DNA of 18,576 nucleotides from Thermoplasmata archaeon (lineage in GTDB: Archaea > Thermoplasmatota > Thermoplasmata > UBA10834): NCBI GenBank assembly GCA_025457845.1, contig JALOTO010000010.1:1-18576 (forward strand). The letters run 5' to 3'. The first letter of the stretch is position 1; every line of letters starts with the position of its first letter. The notes under the pieces were generated by a model that was not told the DNA's origin, did not search any database, and worked only from the letters and a program-made list of their open reading frames with translations. Shown here one piece after another: positions 8,023 through 16,600 of the stretch. A program made the translations under genes and the position numbers.

Positions 8023-8439
8023 TCACTGGTCTGGAACGAACTTGAATCCGTACCTTATGACGCCCTCTTCCGTGTAGATCTTCTTGAGCTCGGTCCTGAC
8101 GGGCATCCCCATCTTGACCTCCTTCGGGCTGACATCGGACATCTGTCCTATGACCTTGGGCCCCTCTGCGAGCTCGACTATGGCGACGGGGTACGATCCG
8201 CCTGCCTTCTCCTGTTCCGCGAACTCCGGCGGGGCACCGCCCGCCCCTATCAGGACGAAGGTGTGGACCTTGCCCTTTCCGCTCAAGTGGACCTCCTCGA
8301 ACTCTGAGGAGGCGTTGCAGTACTTGCATACCCCCTTCGGCGGGAAGTTCACGGATCCGCACTTCTTGCACTTCTGTCCTATCATCTTGTAGCGCTGCGG
8401 GATGGTGCGCCAGTACATCGGGATCGAGACATGTGCCAT
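8023..8439 (-). CDS. DUF35 Zn-ribbon/OB-fold protein (thiolase partner)
   Basis: This is a 138-residue protein of the DUF35 type. It has an N-terminal rubredoxin-like zinc ribbon with Cys24, Cys27, Cys38 and Cys41, followed by an OB-fold domain from about residue 50 to 135 containing YPVAIVELAEGPKVIGQM. In archaea such proteins bridge acetoacetyl-CoA thiolase and HMG-CoA synthase in one complex, and the OB-fold helps form the shared CoA site; in actinobacterial steroid degradation, related proteins are essential partners of thiolase-fold aldolases. Here it sits directly downstream of a thiolase and an HMG-CoA-synthase-like gene, so the same kind of three-part complex is likely. It has a strong GGAGGTG ribosome site in the 13-base gap after the upstream gene. 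Confidence 0.92.
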   Translation of the reverse strand: MAHVSIPMYWRTIPQRYKMIGQKCKKCGSVNFPPKGVCKYCNASSEFEEVHLSGKGKVHTFVLIGAGGAPPEFAEQEKAGGSYPVAIVELAEGPKVIGQMSDVSPKEVKMGMPVRTELKKIYTEEGVIRYGFKFVPDQ

Positions 8440-8452
8440 TCTTCACACCTCC

Positions 8453-9469
8453 TCACTTGATTGCTCCTTTGAGTTTCAGGTATTGGACGTAGTTGATGTA
8501 GTCCTTCTTGGCGATCTGGGAGGCGACGGTGGAGGCCGGCTTCCGGTCGCCGACGACCTTCAGGCTGATGGCGTCACTCCCGGCCCCTGAACCGTAGGAT
8601 ACGACCAGGATCCTGTCGCCGACCTTGGCGACATCCAGGGCTGCTGCGAGCGCGGTCGGAGTCGAAGCTGCCCCGAGGTCGCCCAGGTTCGAGGCGACCA
8701 GACTGGATGCCAGCTGCGCGTCCTGGGCGCCCAGCTTCTTGCCTACCGCCCCTGGCACCTTCGCGTCCGGCTGCTGTATCACGACATGTTGGTACTCCTC
8801 GCCCTTCCTGCCGAGCTTCTTCAAGAGAGCAGAGGCAGCCCTGGTCGTATTGGTCATCAGCGCCGCCTCAAAGAACTTCTTCACGTTCAGATCGTGGATG
8901 AGCTCGTCCTCGCCGGTCTTGAACCGCTCGCCGAAGTGCTCGCTCGCATACGATGCAGACCCTTCCAGCTCCGCGATGAGGTTGTCCGAACCTAGAACGT
9001 ACGCGGCTGCGCCTGCGCCCAGTCCGTGCTCGACAGTGGTCCACATGCTCGCCCGCGGCGCATCTGCCACCGCTATGAGCGCGTGTCCCGCCGGGTTCGA
9101 CATCACGTGCTCGAAGCCCGCTATCATCGCCTCCGTCCCGGCCCTCGTGGATGTCGTGTGGTCCGAGCTGAATATTCCGCTGGGGATGCCCGCTCCGCAC
9201 ATGACCGTCCCCGAGAGAAGCTTCTCGACGTACGGGGCCGAAGTGGATGCCATGGCGAACCGGGTGACCTTCTCCGGTCCGAGTGGCACCGATTCCAGCG
9301 CCCTCTTCGAGACCTTCGTCGCGGCGGTCAGGACGTCCTCGTCCAGGCCCATCACGGACTTCTCGACGACTCCCGCGGCTCCAAAGGAGCCCCATGCCGC
9401 GGCGTAGTCCTCCTTCTTGATCCTCATTCGGGGGATGTAGACTCCGTAACCGGATATGCCGACTGTCAT
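8453..9469 (-). CDS. HMG-CoA synthase-like protein lacking the catalytic triad
   Basis: This 338-residue thiolase-fold protein is related to archaeal 3-hydroxy-3-methylglutaryl-CoA synthase: it shares the start VGISGYGVYIPR-RI, the VEKSVMGLDED segment, SYGSGAGSDAI near residue 291, and a C-terminal YI-Y-QYLK-KG tail. The usual catalytic residues are absent by my alignment. The Cys of the AC-(K)-AGT motif is Thr108 (TSTRAGT), the general-base Glu of the GSES-PY motif is Thr76 (ASTSAPY), and the His of the F-HQP motif is Gln232 (VIQQP). The aromatic/HGGRF loop typical of the synthase is also missing. It probably does not make HMG-CoA and may be a structural partner of the thiolase, or catalyse something else. 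Start: the ATG at 9469 follows GGAGAGGTGA, five bases after the thiolase stop. The longer open frame upstream overlaps the thiolase gene and is discarded. Confidence 0.85.
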   Translation of the reverse strand: MTVGISGYGVYIPRMRIKKEDYAAAWGSFGAAGVVEKSVMGLDEDVLTAATKVSKRALESVPLGPEKVTRFAMASTSAPYVEKLLSGTVMCGAGIPSGIFSSDHTTSTRAGTEAMIAGFEHVMSNPAGHALIAVADAPRASMWTTVEHGLGAGAAAYVLGSDNLIAELEGSASYASEHFGERFKTGEDELIHDLNVKKFFEAALMTNTTRAASALLKKLGRKGEEYQHVVIQQPDAKVPGAVGKKLGAQDAQLASSLVASNLGDLGAASTPTALAAALDVAKVGDRILVVSYGSGAGSDAISLKVVGDRKPASTVASQIAKKDYINYVQYLKLKGAIK

Positions 9470-9474
9470 CTCAT

Positions 9475-10641
9475 TCACCTCTCCAGGATCGACACTGCGA
9501 CAGTACCGCCGGAGCCGCCCACGTTGTGTATCAGCCCGCGCTCGGCTCCCTTGACCTGCCTGACGGGCTTGTCGACCTTGCCCCTCAGCTGGTTGAACAT
9601 CTCGTATGCCTGTCCGGTCCCGGTCGAGCCGATCGGGTGCCCCTTGGACTTGAGCCCGCCACTCGCGTTGACGGGCTTGTCGCCAGTTATCTGCGTGTGG
9701 CCCTCCTCGATGAACTTCCCGGCAGCGCCCTTCTCGCAGAACCCGAGGTCCTCGTATGCGAGGAGCTCGGCGATCGTGAAGCAGTCGTGTATCTCGGCGA
9801 GCTGTATGTCCTTCGCGGTGCGTCCGGCCATCTTGTACGCTTTCTGGCTCGCGCGCTTCGTCCCCTCCAGCGTGCACGTGTCCACCCGGTCATGGATCGC
9901 CAGGTAGTCGCTGGATGTGCCGAAGCCTGTCACGTAGATGGGTGTATCGGTGTACTGCTTCGCTATCTCAGCGTCGCAGACGAGGACAGCCGATGCGCCG
10001 TCGGTCGTCGAGCAGCAGTCGAACAGGTTCAGAGGATAGGCGACAATTGGCGCCTTCATCGCCTGCTCCAGGGTTATCTCCCTCTGGAACTGGGCCTTCG
10101 GGTTCTGAGCCCCGTTCTTGTGGTTCTTGACGGCGACCATGGACAGGTGCTCCCTCTTGGTCCCGTAGACATGCATGTGCCTGTGGGCGATGAGCCCGTA
10201 AAGCCCAGAGAACGTCGTGCCCGCCAGCCGTTCGTACTCGGTGTCTCCCGAGACCCCCAGCCAGTACTTCTGCTTCGTGCCCGACACGTCGGTCATCTTC
10301 TCGACTCCACCGGCGATGGCGACCTTGCTGTTCCCGGAGAGGACGTCCATTATGGCGGTGACCAGCGCGTAGCCCCCGGACCCGCATGCGTTCTCGACCC
10401 TGATCGTGTTGATGTACGGGAGTCCGCAGTACTCAGCCACCAGAGCGGACATGTTCCCGAGTTGGAACCCGCCCGAGCCGAGGTTGCCGACATAGATCGA
10501 TTCGATGGCCTTCGGGTCGACCCCCTTGTCGACGCTCGCGACCATGTCCTTGTAAGCCTCGAAGAAGAGCTCCTTGATGCCCTTCTCGGGGAACTCCCCG
10601 TACTTGCTCTGCCCTGCACCGACAATCGCAACTTTTCTCAT
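9475..10641 (-). CDS. Thiolase (archaeal/SCP-x-type acetyl-CoA acetyltransferase)
   Basis: This 388-residue thiolase should condense two acetyl-CoA or, in reverse, cleave a 3-oxoacyl-CoA with CoA. The nucleophile Cys86 lies in VENACGSGG, His285 in EIHDCFT and His335 in GLKSKGHPIGSTG. The C-terminal motif reads HNVGGSGG, so the second catalytic Cys of bacterial biosynthetic thiolases is Asn373, as usual in SCP-x/archaeal members. The active site is therefore intact, unlike that of the HMG-CoA-synthase-like protein downstream. I start at the ATG at 10641 (MRKVAIVGAG, the usual family start), preceded by GAGGGGATGA; two upstream in-frame ATGs (10647, 10662) are possible. It is the first gene of the six-gene operon. 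A catabolic role in splitting a beta-ketoacyl-CoA fits the CoA-transferase and aminotransferase downstream; mevalonate synthesis is the alternative. Confidence 0.92.
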   Translation of the reverse strand: MRKVAIVGAGQSKYGEFPEKGIKELFFEAYKDMVASVDKGVDPKAIESIYVGNLGSGGFQLGNMSALVAEYCGLPYINTIRVENACGSGGYALVTAIMDVLSGNSKVAIAGGVEKMTDVSGTKQKYWLGVSGDTEYERLAGTTFSGLYGLIAHRHMHVYGTKREHLSMVAVKNHKNGAQNPKAQFQREITLEQAMKAPIVAYPLNLFDCCSTTDGASAVLVCDAEIAKQYTDTPIYVTGFGTSSDYLAIHDRVDTCTLEGTKRASQKAYKMAGRTAKDIQLAEIHDCFTIAELLAYEDLGFCEKGAAGKFIEEGHTQITGDKPVNASGGLKSKGHPIGSTGTGQAYEMFNQLRGKVDKPVRQVKGAERGLIHNVGGSGGTVAVSILER

Positions 10642-10959
10642 ATTCATCCCCTCGCCAAGCACCCATCATCCGGAGGACGCCCCCTTTACAGGAGCACCGT
10701 CCGGGACAGCGGCCTGTCAGCGAGTCTGGATTGGCTTTTGTCGAAACACGAATCCGGCTATTTAACCATTCTTAAAGGACATGCGTCAGGCCGACGAATT
10801 AGACATGCGCATACGATAATCACGGGAGGTGCACACAAGTGCGTTTCCGATTTCGGACGCCGCAATCGAGCTTCGTATCGGTCTGCAGCCCGACTTGGGC
10901 AGATGCTAAATATCGAGTCGGCCATGCTTTACACATCACACTTCTCGAAGGGGAAGAAC
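10642..10959. promoter_or_regulatory. Divergent intergenic control region, thiolase operon / kamA
   Basis: This 318-base spacer holds no convincing gene. For the minus-strand operon, GGTTAAATAGCC (10756-10767 on the plus strand as GGCTATTTAACC) is a TATA candidate, giving a start near 10737 and a leader of about 95 bases. For kamA, CTAAATAT at 10906-10913 would start transcription near 10937, some 22 bases before the ATG. Between them lie a direct repeat GACATGCG (10778-10785 and 10802-10809), the palindrome ATGCGCAT (10805-10812) and an imperfect inverted repeat at 10841-10860 (arms GCGT..CCGA and TCGGACGC). These could be operator sites shared by both transcripts. Confidence 0.5.
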
Positions 10960-12267
10960 ATGCGGTCGTACAAGGACATACCTCTCTGGAAGAACGTCAA
11001 GGAGAGCGAGTGGGACGATTGGAAGTGGCAGCTCCGGAACAGGGTCACGGACCTGAAGCAGCTCAAGCAGATCGTGAACCTGACCAAGGAGGAGGAGGCG
11101 GGCGTCAAGAAGTCGCTCGAGGTCCTCAGGATGGCCATCACGCCCTACTGGGCGACGCTGATGGACCCCGACGACCCCCATGACCCCATCAGGATGCAGG
11201 CGATCCCGACCATCAAGGAGATCGACTTCAGCGCATCCGATATGGAGGACCCGCTCTTCGAGGACATCGACTCGCCGGTCCACGGGCTGACCCACAGGTA
11301 TCCCGACAAGGTCCTATTCCTGATCACCGACCAGTGCGGCATGTACTGCAGGCACTGCACGCGCAGGAGGCTAGCGGGACACGCGGATGCGGAACGCGGC
11401 CAGAGCGACCTCGACAAGGCAATCAAGTACATCGCCAAGCACGACGAGATCCGTGATGTGCTCCTGTCAGGGGGCGACTGCCTGATATCGTCCGACGAGA
11501 GGCTCGAGAACATCGTCTCCAGGCTCCAGGCGATAGAGCATGTCGATATAGTACGCATGGGCAGCAGGGCACCAGTGACCCTCCCGCAGAGGATCACCCC
11601 TGAACTCTGCAACATGCTCAAGAAGCACCACCCGATCTGGCTCAACACACACTTCAACCACCCGAAGGAGATCACCGAGGAGTCCAAGCGCGCGGTCGAG
11701 ATGCTTGCGGACGCGGGCATACCCGTCGGGAACCAATCCGTCCTGCTCAAGGGGATCAACGACTGCCCGACGATAATGAAGAAGCTCGTCCAGGACCTGG
11801 TCAAGATCCGCTGCAGGCCGTACTACTTCTACCAGTGCGACCTGTCCAAGGGCATCGAGCACTTCAGGACCTCCGTGGCCAAAGGGATAGAGATCATGGA
11901 GGCGCTCAGGGGCCACACATCGGGGTACGCAGTCCCCATGTTCATAGTCGATGCGCCAGGGGGCGGCGGGAAGGTCCCAGTCACCCCGAACTACCTCATC
12001 TCAATGTCCGACAAGAGGGTAATCCTCAGGAACTATGAGGGAGGAGTCTTCCAATATCCTGAGCCCAAGGACCGGGTCAGTGTCTGTCCTCCGAACTGCA
12101 AGATGTGCGAGGACTACCCCATGGTCGAGAGCAAGGAAGGGGTCTCCGGCGTGCTGTCCGGGCGCAGGTTCTGCCTGATCCCCGAGGGCAACGCGAGAGC
12201 GGCTAGGCGGGCGAAGTTCGGAAAGAAGGCTCCTGAGGTCCTGACCGGTTGCGCCAGGAAGGAGTAG
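10960..12267 (+). CDS. kamA: Lysine 2,3-aminomutase (radical SAM, PLP)
   Basis: This 435-residue radical SAM enzyme should convert L-lysine to beta-lysine (3,6-diaminohexanoate). The [4Fe-4S] ligands are Cys126, Cys130 and Cys133 in CGMYCRHC; Arg135 fits the residue that binds the substrate carboxylate; Lys338 in GGGGKVPV is the PLP lysine. Asp294 (YQCDLSKG) and Asp331 (IVDAPGG) correspond to Asp293 and Asp330 of the Clostridium subterminale enzyme, which bind the lysine side-chain amine and which glutamate 2,3-aminomutase replaces. This favours lysine. Cys269 and Cys376/380/383 fit the structural zinc site, though the C-terminal spacing is CxxxCxxC rather than CxCxxC. Start: the ATG at 10960 follows AAGGGGAAG; the 478 codons of open frame upstream lie opposite the thiolase and are not real. 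There is no beta-lysine acetyltransferase (ablB) here, so osmolyte synthesis is not indicated. Confidence 0.93.
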   Translation: MRSYKDIPLWKNVKESEWDDWKWQLRNRVTDLKQLKQIVNLTKEEEAGVKKSLEVLRMAITPYWATLMDPDDPHDPIRMQAIPTIKEIDFSASDMEDPLFEDIDSPVHGLTHRYPDKVLFLITDQCGMYCRHCTRRRLAGHADAERGQSDLDKAIKYIAKHDEIRDVLLSGGDCLISSDERLENIVSRLQAIEHVDIVRMGSRAPVTLPQRITPELCNMLKKHHPIWLNTHFNHPKEITEESKRAVEMLADAGIPVGNQSVLLKGINDCPTIMKKLVQDLVKIRCRPYYFYQCDLSKGIEHFRTSVAKGIEIMEALRGHTSGYAVPMFIVDAPGGGGKVPVTPNYLISMSDKRVILRNYEGGVFQYPEPKDRVSVCPPNCKMCEDYPMVESKEGVSGVLSGRRFCLIPEGNARAARRAKFGKKAPEVLTGCARKE

Positions 12268-12301
12268 GGCGCAGGAAGCCGACACGAACCCCTCAAACGC
12301 T

Positions 12302-12327
12302 TTCCCATCTCTTCACTGAGATGGGAA
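12302..12327. terminator. 10-bp perfect hairpin, likely kamA terminator
   Basis: TTCCCATCTC (12302-12311) and GAGATGGGAA (12318-12327) pair perfectly around the six-base loop TTCACT, followed by TCCTTTTCG. It starts 34 bases after the kamA stop and ends well before the presumed mat TATA box, so termination of kamA is the simplest reading. RNA processing or regulation is possible. Confidence 0.55.
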
Positions 12328-12353
12328 TCCTTTTCGTGTTGACAGTCCGAAAA

Positions 12354-12406
12354 GGTTATTAACGGAGACACATTAATCGGCGACAAATTCTGCCAGAGGC
12401 GACATC
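12354..12406 (+). promoter_or_regulatory. Candidate mat promoter and ribosome site
   Basis: GGTTATTAAC at 12354-12363 is a TATA-like patch in an otherwise GC-rich setting. A start about 25 bases on would leave a leader of some 20 bases. GAGG at 12396-12399 lies seven bases before the mat ATG. Confidence 0.4.
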
Positions 12407-13603
12407 ATGCAGAGGAACATTTTCATAGAGGAGCTCACGCACACGCCTATCGAGAAGCAGCCCATCGAGTTCGTCGAGAGGAAGGGTATCGGTCATCCCG
12501 ACAGCATCGCTGACGGCCTTTCGGAGAGCGTCTCGAGGGCCCTGTGCAAGATGTACCTCGAGAGGTACGGTAGGATCCTCCACCACAACACCGACGAGAC
12601 GCAGATCGTCGGGGGCCAGTCCGCCCCGAAGTTCGGCGGCGGCGCAATCCTAGAACCCATCTACATACTCCTCGTCGGTAGGGCGACCACCAGCGTCAAT
12701 GGCGAGAGGCTGCCCTACAGGACGACCGCGATAAAAGCGGCCTACGAGTACCTTCAGAAGACCTGCAAGAACCTCGACGTCGACTGGGACGTCGTGCTCG
12801 ACTGCATGATCGGCCAGGGCAGCGTGGACCTCAGGGGGCTCTACGAGACGAAGAGGGGGCTCGCCAACGACACCTCGTTCGGCTGCGGGTTCGCGCCCTT
12901 CAGCGAGACCGAGAAGATCACACTAGAGACAGAGCGCTACATCAACGGCAAGCTCTGCAGGAAGATGCCAGAGATCGGAGAGGACGTCAAGGTCATGGCA
13001 TGCAGGAGGAACGATGCCATCGATGTGACCGTCGCCGCGGCGATGGTCGACTCGAAGATCCCGGACAAGGACCACTACAAGAGCGTCATCCAGGAGTGCA
13101 GGGATGACATCACGGACTTCGCCCAGAAGATGACCAAGCGCAAGGTCAGGGTGTTCGTCAACACCGCGGACGACTACTCCAAGGACATCTACTACCTCAC
13201 CGTCTCCGGGCTCTCGATGGAGAACGGCGACGATGGCTCCGTCGGCAGGGGCAACAGGTCCAACGGGCTCATCACCCCGATGAGGCCGATGAGCATGGAG
13301 GCCTCGGCCGGCAAGAACCCCGTCACGCACGTCGGGAAGCTCTACAACCTCCTGTCGAACCAGGTGGCGGCCGAGATATACAAGGCCGGACGCGGGGACA
13401 TAGTGGAGGTCCACACGAGGATACTGTCGCAGATCGGCAAGCCGATCGACGAGCCCCAGGCGGCCAGCGCCAACCTGATATTCGCGCAGGGCGCGGACGT
13501 CAAGAAGCTCGAGAAGGATGCGAGGGCCATATTCGACACGTACCTCGAGAACATCGACAGGCTGACGGACCAGATAGTCTCCGGGAAGCTCACAGTGTTC
13601 TGA
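12407..13603 (+). CDS. mat: S-adenosylmethionine synthetase, archaeal type
   Basis: This 398-residue enzyme makes S-adenosylmethionine from methionine and ATP in the cytoplasm. It is the archaeal form, only distantly related to bacterial MetK. Characteristic segments are [45 protein letters not shown], the basic [26 protein letters not shown] with [14 protein letters not shown], and [12 protein letters not shown]. Length and both ends fit the family (about 400 residues), so it looks complete and functional. It follows kamA by 139 bases with a hairpin and its own promoter candidate between, so it is probably a separate transcript. KamA uses S-adenosylmethionine as cofactor, which makes the neighbourhood suggestive but proves nothing. 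It ends 27 bases from the convergent coiled-coil gene. Confidence 0.96.
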   Translation: MQRNIFIEELTHTPIEKQPIEFVERKGIGHPDSIADGLSESVSRALCKMYLERYGRILHHNTDETQIVGGQSAPKFGGGAILEPIYILLVGRATTSVNGERLPYRTTAIKAAYEYLQKTCKNLDVDWDVVLDCMIGQGSVDLRGLYETKRGLANDTSFGCGFAPFSETEKITLETERYINGKLCRKMPEIGEDVKVMACRRNDAIDVTVAAAMVDSKIPDKDHYKSVIQECRDDITDFAQKMTKRKVRVFVNTADDYSKDIYYLTVSGLSMENGDDGSVGRGNRSNGLITPMRPMSMEASAGKNPVTHVGKLYNLLSNQVAAEIYKAGRGDIVEVHTRILSQIGKPIDEPQAASANLIFAQGADVKKLEKDARAIFDTYLENIDRLTDQIVSGKLTVF

Positions 13604-13619
13604 GGCCCGGGAGCACAGG

Positions 13620-13640
13620 CCACCGGTGTCTCACTGGTGG
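13620..13640. terminator. Hairpin between convergent mat and coiled-coil genes
   Basis: CCACCGGTG (13620-13628) and CACTGGTGG (13632-13640) pair over nine positions with one mismatch (a G-U pair in one RNA strand) and a three-base loop. It covers the coiled-coil stop codon and lies just after mat, so it could act as a two-way terminator, although no T-run follows. Confidence 0.3.
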
Positions 13641-16600
13641 TCGGTCCCGCCCTCGAGCTTCCTCAGCTCGTCGTCCCTCGCCTTCAGGAGCTTCGCGAAC
13701 TCGGAGAGTTCTCCCTCTATCGAGTGGAGCCTCTCCCAGTCGGCCTCCAGCCTCTGCTCGTCCTTCCTGACGGCCTCTTCACGCTCGGCGAACTTGAGGT
13801 AGAGGTCGTCGAGCTCCTGCTTCCTGCGGGCGAGCTCCTCGAGGGTCTTCTGGTCGACCATGGTCGACAGCCCCTCCTTCGACCCCTCGACCTTCTCCCA
13901 CAGGTCCTGGATCTCCACGCGCTCCTTCTCCAGCCTCTCGATCTCGACGGCGATGGTGCGCTCCTTCGTCTCGACGTCCCTCTCGCGCAGTCTCAGGTCC
14001 TCCTCGAAGTGCCTGAGCTCGACCTCGCGCCTGACCAGAGCCTCGTCGCTGACCTGCGACGGTTCAGCCTTCTGGACCGGCCTCGCCTCCCTCGCCAGGA
14101 CCGCGACCCTCTCGCGGACCTCCTCCTCTATCTGCTCCCTGCGGGTCAGCAGCTCCTGCCGCCACTTCTCGAGCTCTCCCCTGAGCTGCTCCAGGCCAGA
14201 ATCCTTCTGGCGTAGGAGGGTTCGCTCCTTCTCCACCTCGACCTGCAGCAGTTCGAACTCATGGACGCTGTTCTCCAGTTCCCCTGCCTTAGCCGCCAAT
14301 CTGGCCTCCTTTGACTCCAGCTCGGCCTTCTTGCCGGCGATCTCGTCCAGGACGGCCCTGTACTCCTCGACGGACTTGTCCATGCCCTCCTCGCGCATCC
14401 TCAGGGCGGTCTCCATGCTCGCCAGGCGGGCCTTGAGGTCCTCGACCTCGCTCTCCTTCCCCAGGAGCTCCGCCGTCTTGGAGTTCAGCTCAGCCTCCTT
14501 GCTGAGCAGCTGCGCCTCCTTCGCGGCCGCCGACCCAGCGGCCTCTGCGGTCAGGATGCGCTCGCGCTCGAGGCTCTCCTTCTCGGCCGCGAGCTCCGAC
14601 CTCAGGCGCGAGACCTCGCTCCGGTCCTCTGCCATGACGGTCTGGTGGCCCTCCACCTTCGAGGCGACCTCCGCCTCTATCGCGGCGACGGCTGCCTCCC
14701 GTTCCTCTAGAGACTTCAGTTTCCGGGAGAACTCCTCCTCCCTGGCGCCCTGCTCCTTCGCGACCCTGTCCAGGTCGGACCTCCATGCCTCGAGCTCCTC
14801 GGACATGCGCTTGAGCTCCGCCTGGGCCGCATCGTGTGATGACTTGGACTTCTCGATGACCTCGTCGAGGCCTCTCAGCTCCTCCTCCTTCCCCCTGAGC
14901 TGGGCGACCTGCGCCTCGAGGGCCTTCTCCTTCGCGGAGAGTATCTGGGCGGTCTCCTCGAGGGACTTACCCCTCGACTCGAACTCCTCCTTCGAGCGCT
15001 CAAGGTCCGACCATCCGTCCTCGACCTCCTTCAGGGACCGGTCCCTCTCGGCATCCAGCGCCTGCCTCTCCGCGGCGAGAGCAGCCCGCGACTCCTCGAA
15101 CGCCTTCCTGGCGGACTCCAGTTCCGAGGCCTCCGAGGCAAGTCCCGCCTTGACGGAGGCGATCTCGGACTCGCCGTCGGCGAGCCTGGATTCCCTCTCG
15201 CCGAGGGCCACGTCCGAGGCGGCAACGCGCCTCTCCCTCTCGGCGACCTCCTGGGCCTTTCCGTCGCATTCCAGCGCCCGGGCCTCTACCTCCCTCGAAC
15301 GCTCCTCGAGCTCCCGCATCCTCTCGTCTATGGATGCGAAGCGGTCCTTGTGCTCGACCTCGACGGCCCTGAGGCCGGCATGCCGCTCATCGAGGGAGGC
15401 GCTCTCCTGCGAGAGGCGGTGCTCCAGCTCGGCGAGCCTCGCCTCCTTCGCCTCGAGCTCCTGGACCTTTGAAATGTGAAGCTTCTCCTTCTCCTCGAAC
15501 TCCGCGGCGAGGGCCTGCAGCCGTCTCCCCTCGGACGAGACAGCGTCCTTCTCGCCCTCGAGCTTCGAGAGCCTGGCTGCGATGTCACCCTGGGACTCCG
15601 AGACCCGCTGTTCGAACTCCTCCCGCTCCTTGGCGAGCGACGCGCGGTCCAGCTCTATAGCCCCGTTCCGCCTGTCCGCCTCTTCGCGGTCCCGTCTCAC
15701 GGACGCGCCTTCGGCCTCCAACGCGCGCCTCGCATCCTCGAGGGACTTCTCCTTCTCTGCGAGGGCGCGTTCCGCTGCGGCCATCCTCTCCTCGCGCTCG
15801 GTCACCTCTCCTTCGAGGGACGCCATCTCCGCCTTGACGGCCGCGAGGCTGTTGGCCTCCTCCTCGAGGGCTCTCGCGCGCTCGTCGAGCTTCGCCGCCC
15901 GTTCCTTCACCTCGGATTCGAGGGAGTCCAGCTTTCCGGCCAGCTCCCCCTCCCGCTTCTCGATCTCCTCCTTGAGCCTGTGGATGGCCTCCTCGCGCCT
16001 GACGAGCTCTCCGTCCCTCGTCGTGTTCGCCGACGCGATCTCGTCCAGTTCCTTCTTCCACTCCTCAAGCTCCGACTGCTGTGCCGACACCTCTTCCGAA
16101 CGGGAATCGAGCGATGACTTGACCTCGGCGAGCTTCGCGCGCTCGTCCTCGAACGCGGCCTTCTTGGCCTCGAGCGCCGCGAGCTCCTCCTCGATGGCCT
16201 TCGCCTGATCCTTTGTCATGCGGGCCTTCTCTTCGAGGGTGTCCTTGGTCTGCTGGAGCATCTCGGCGGTGCCCTGGAGCGACTCCTGCTTCACGGCTAT
16301 CTCCCGCTGGAGGGTCTCGAACTCCTCCTTCTGCTTGTCGACCCCCCGCCTGAAGGTGTCCAGTTCGACGCGCTCCTCGGCCATCCTGAGCTCGGAGGCG
16401 GCGACGTCGCTCGACCTCTGGTCCAGTATGGTCTTCATCTCCTCGAGGGAGAAGGACTTCTCCTGTACGTCCTTCCGGTCCTCTTCCAGCCTCGACTCCC
16501 TCTCCTCGAGGGACCTCTCGACCTCGGCCTGCTTCCTCTGGTGATCGGACCGCTCCTGCTCGAACGCGAGCCTTTCCTGCTCGAGCTGGTTGCGCTCCTG

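Noticed and set aside
9470..9877. 136-codon upstream extension of the HMG-CoA-synthase-like frame
   Set aside because: It overlaps the thiolase coding sequence in another frame; the family start and a strong ribosome site are at 9469.
8023..10641. Reading the thiolase / HMG-CoA synthase / DUF35 trio as the mevalonate pathway operon
   Set aside because: The HMG-CoA-synthase-like protein lacks its catalytic residues and the operon continues into CoA-transferase and aminotransferase genes, which fits degradation better.
9526..10959. 478-codon upstream extension of the kamA frame
   Set aside because: It is antisense to the thiolase gene and crosses the intergenic region; KamA homologues begin near MRSYKDIPLW.
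10839..11183. Small frame starting at GTG 10839 behind GGGAGGTG
   Set aside because: The ribosome-like site is good, but the frame runs on into kamA in another frame and the peptide has no recognisable feature.
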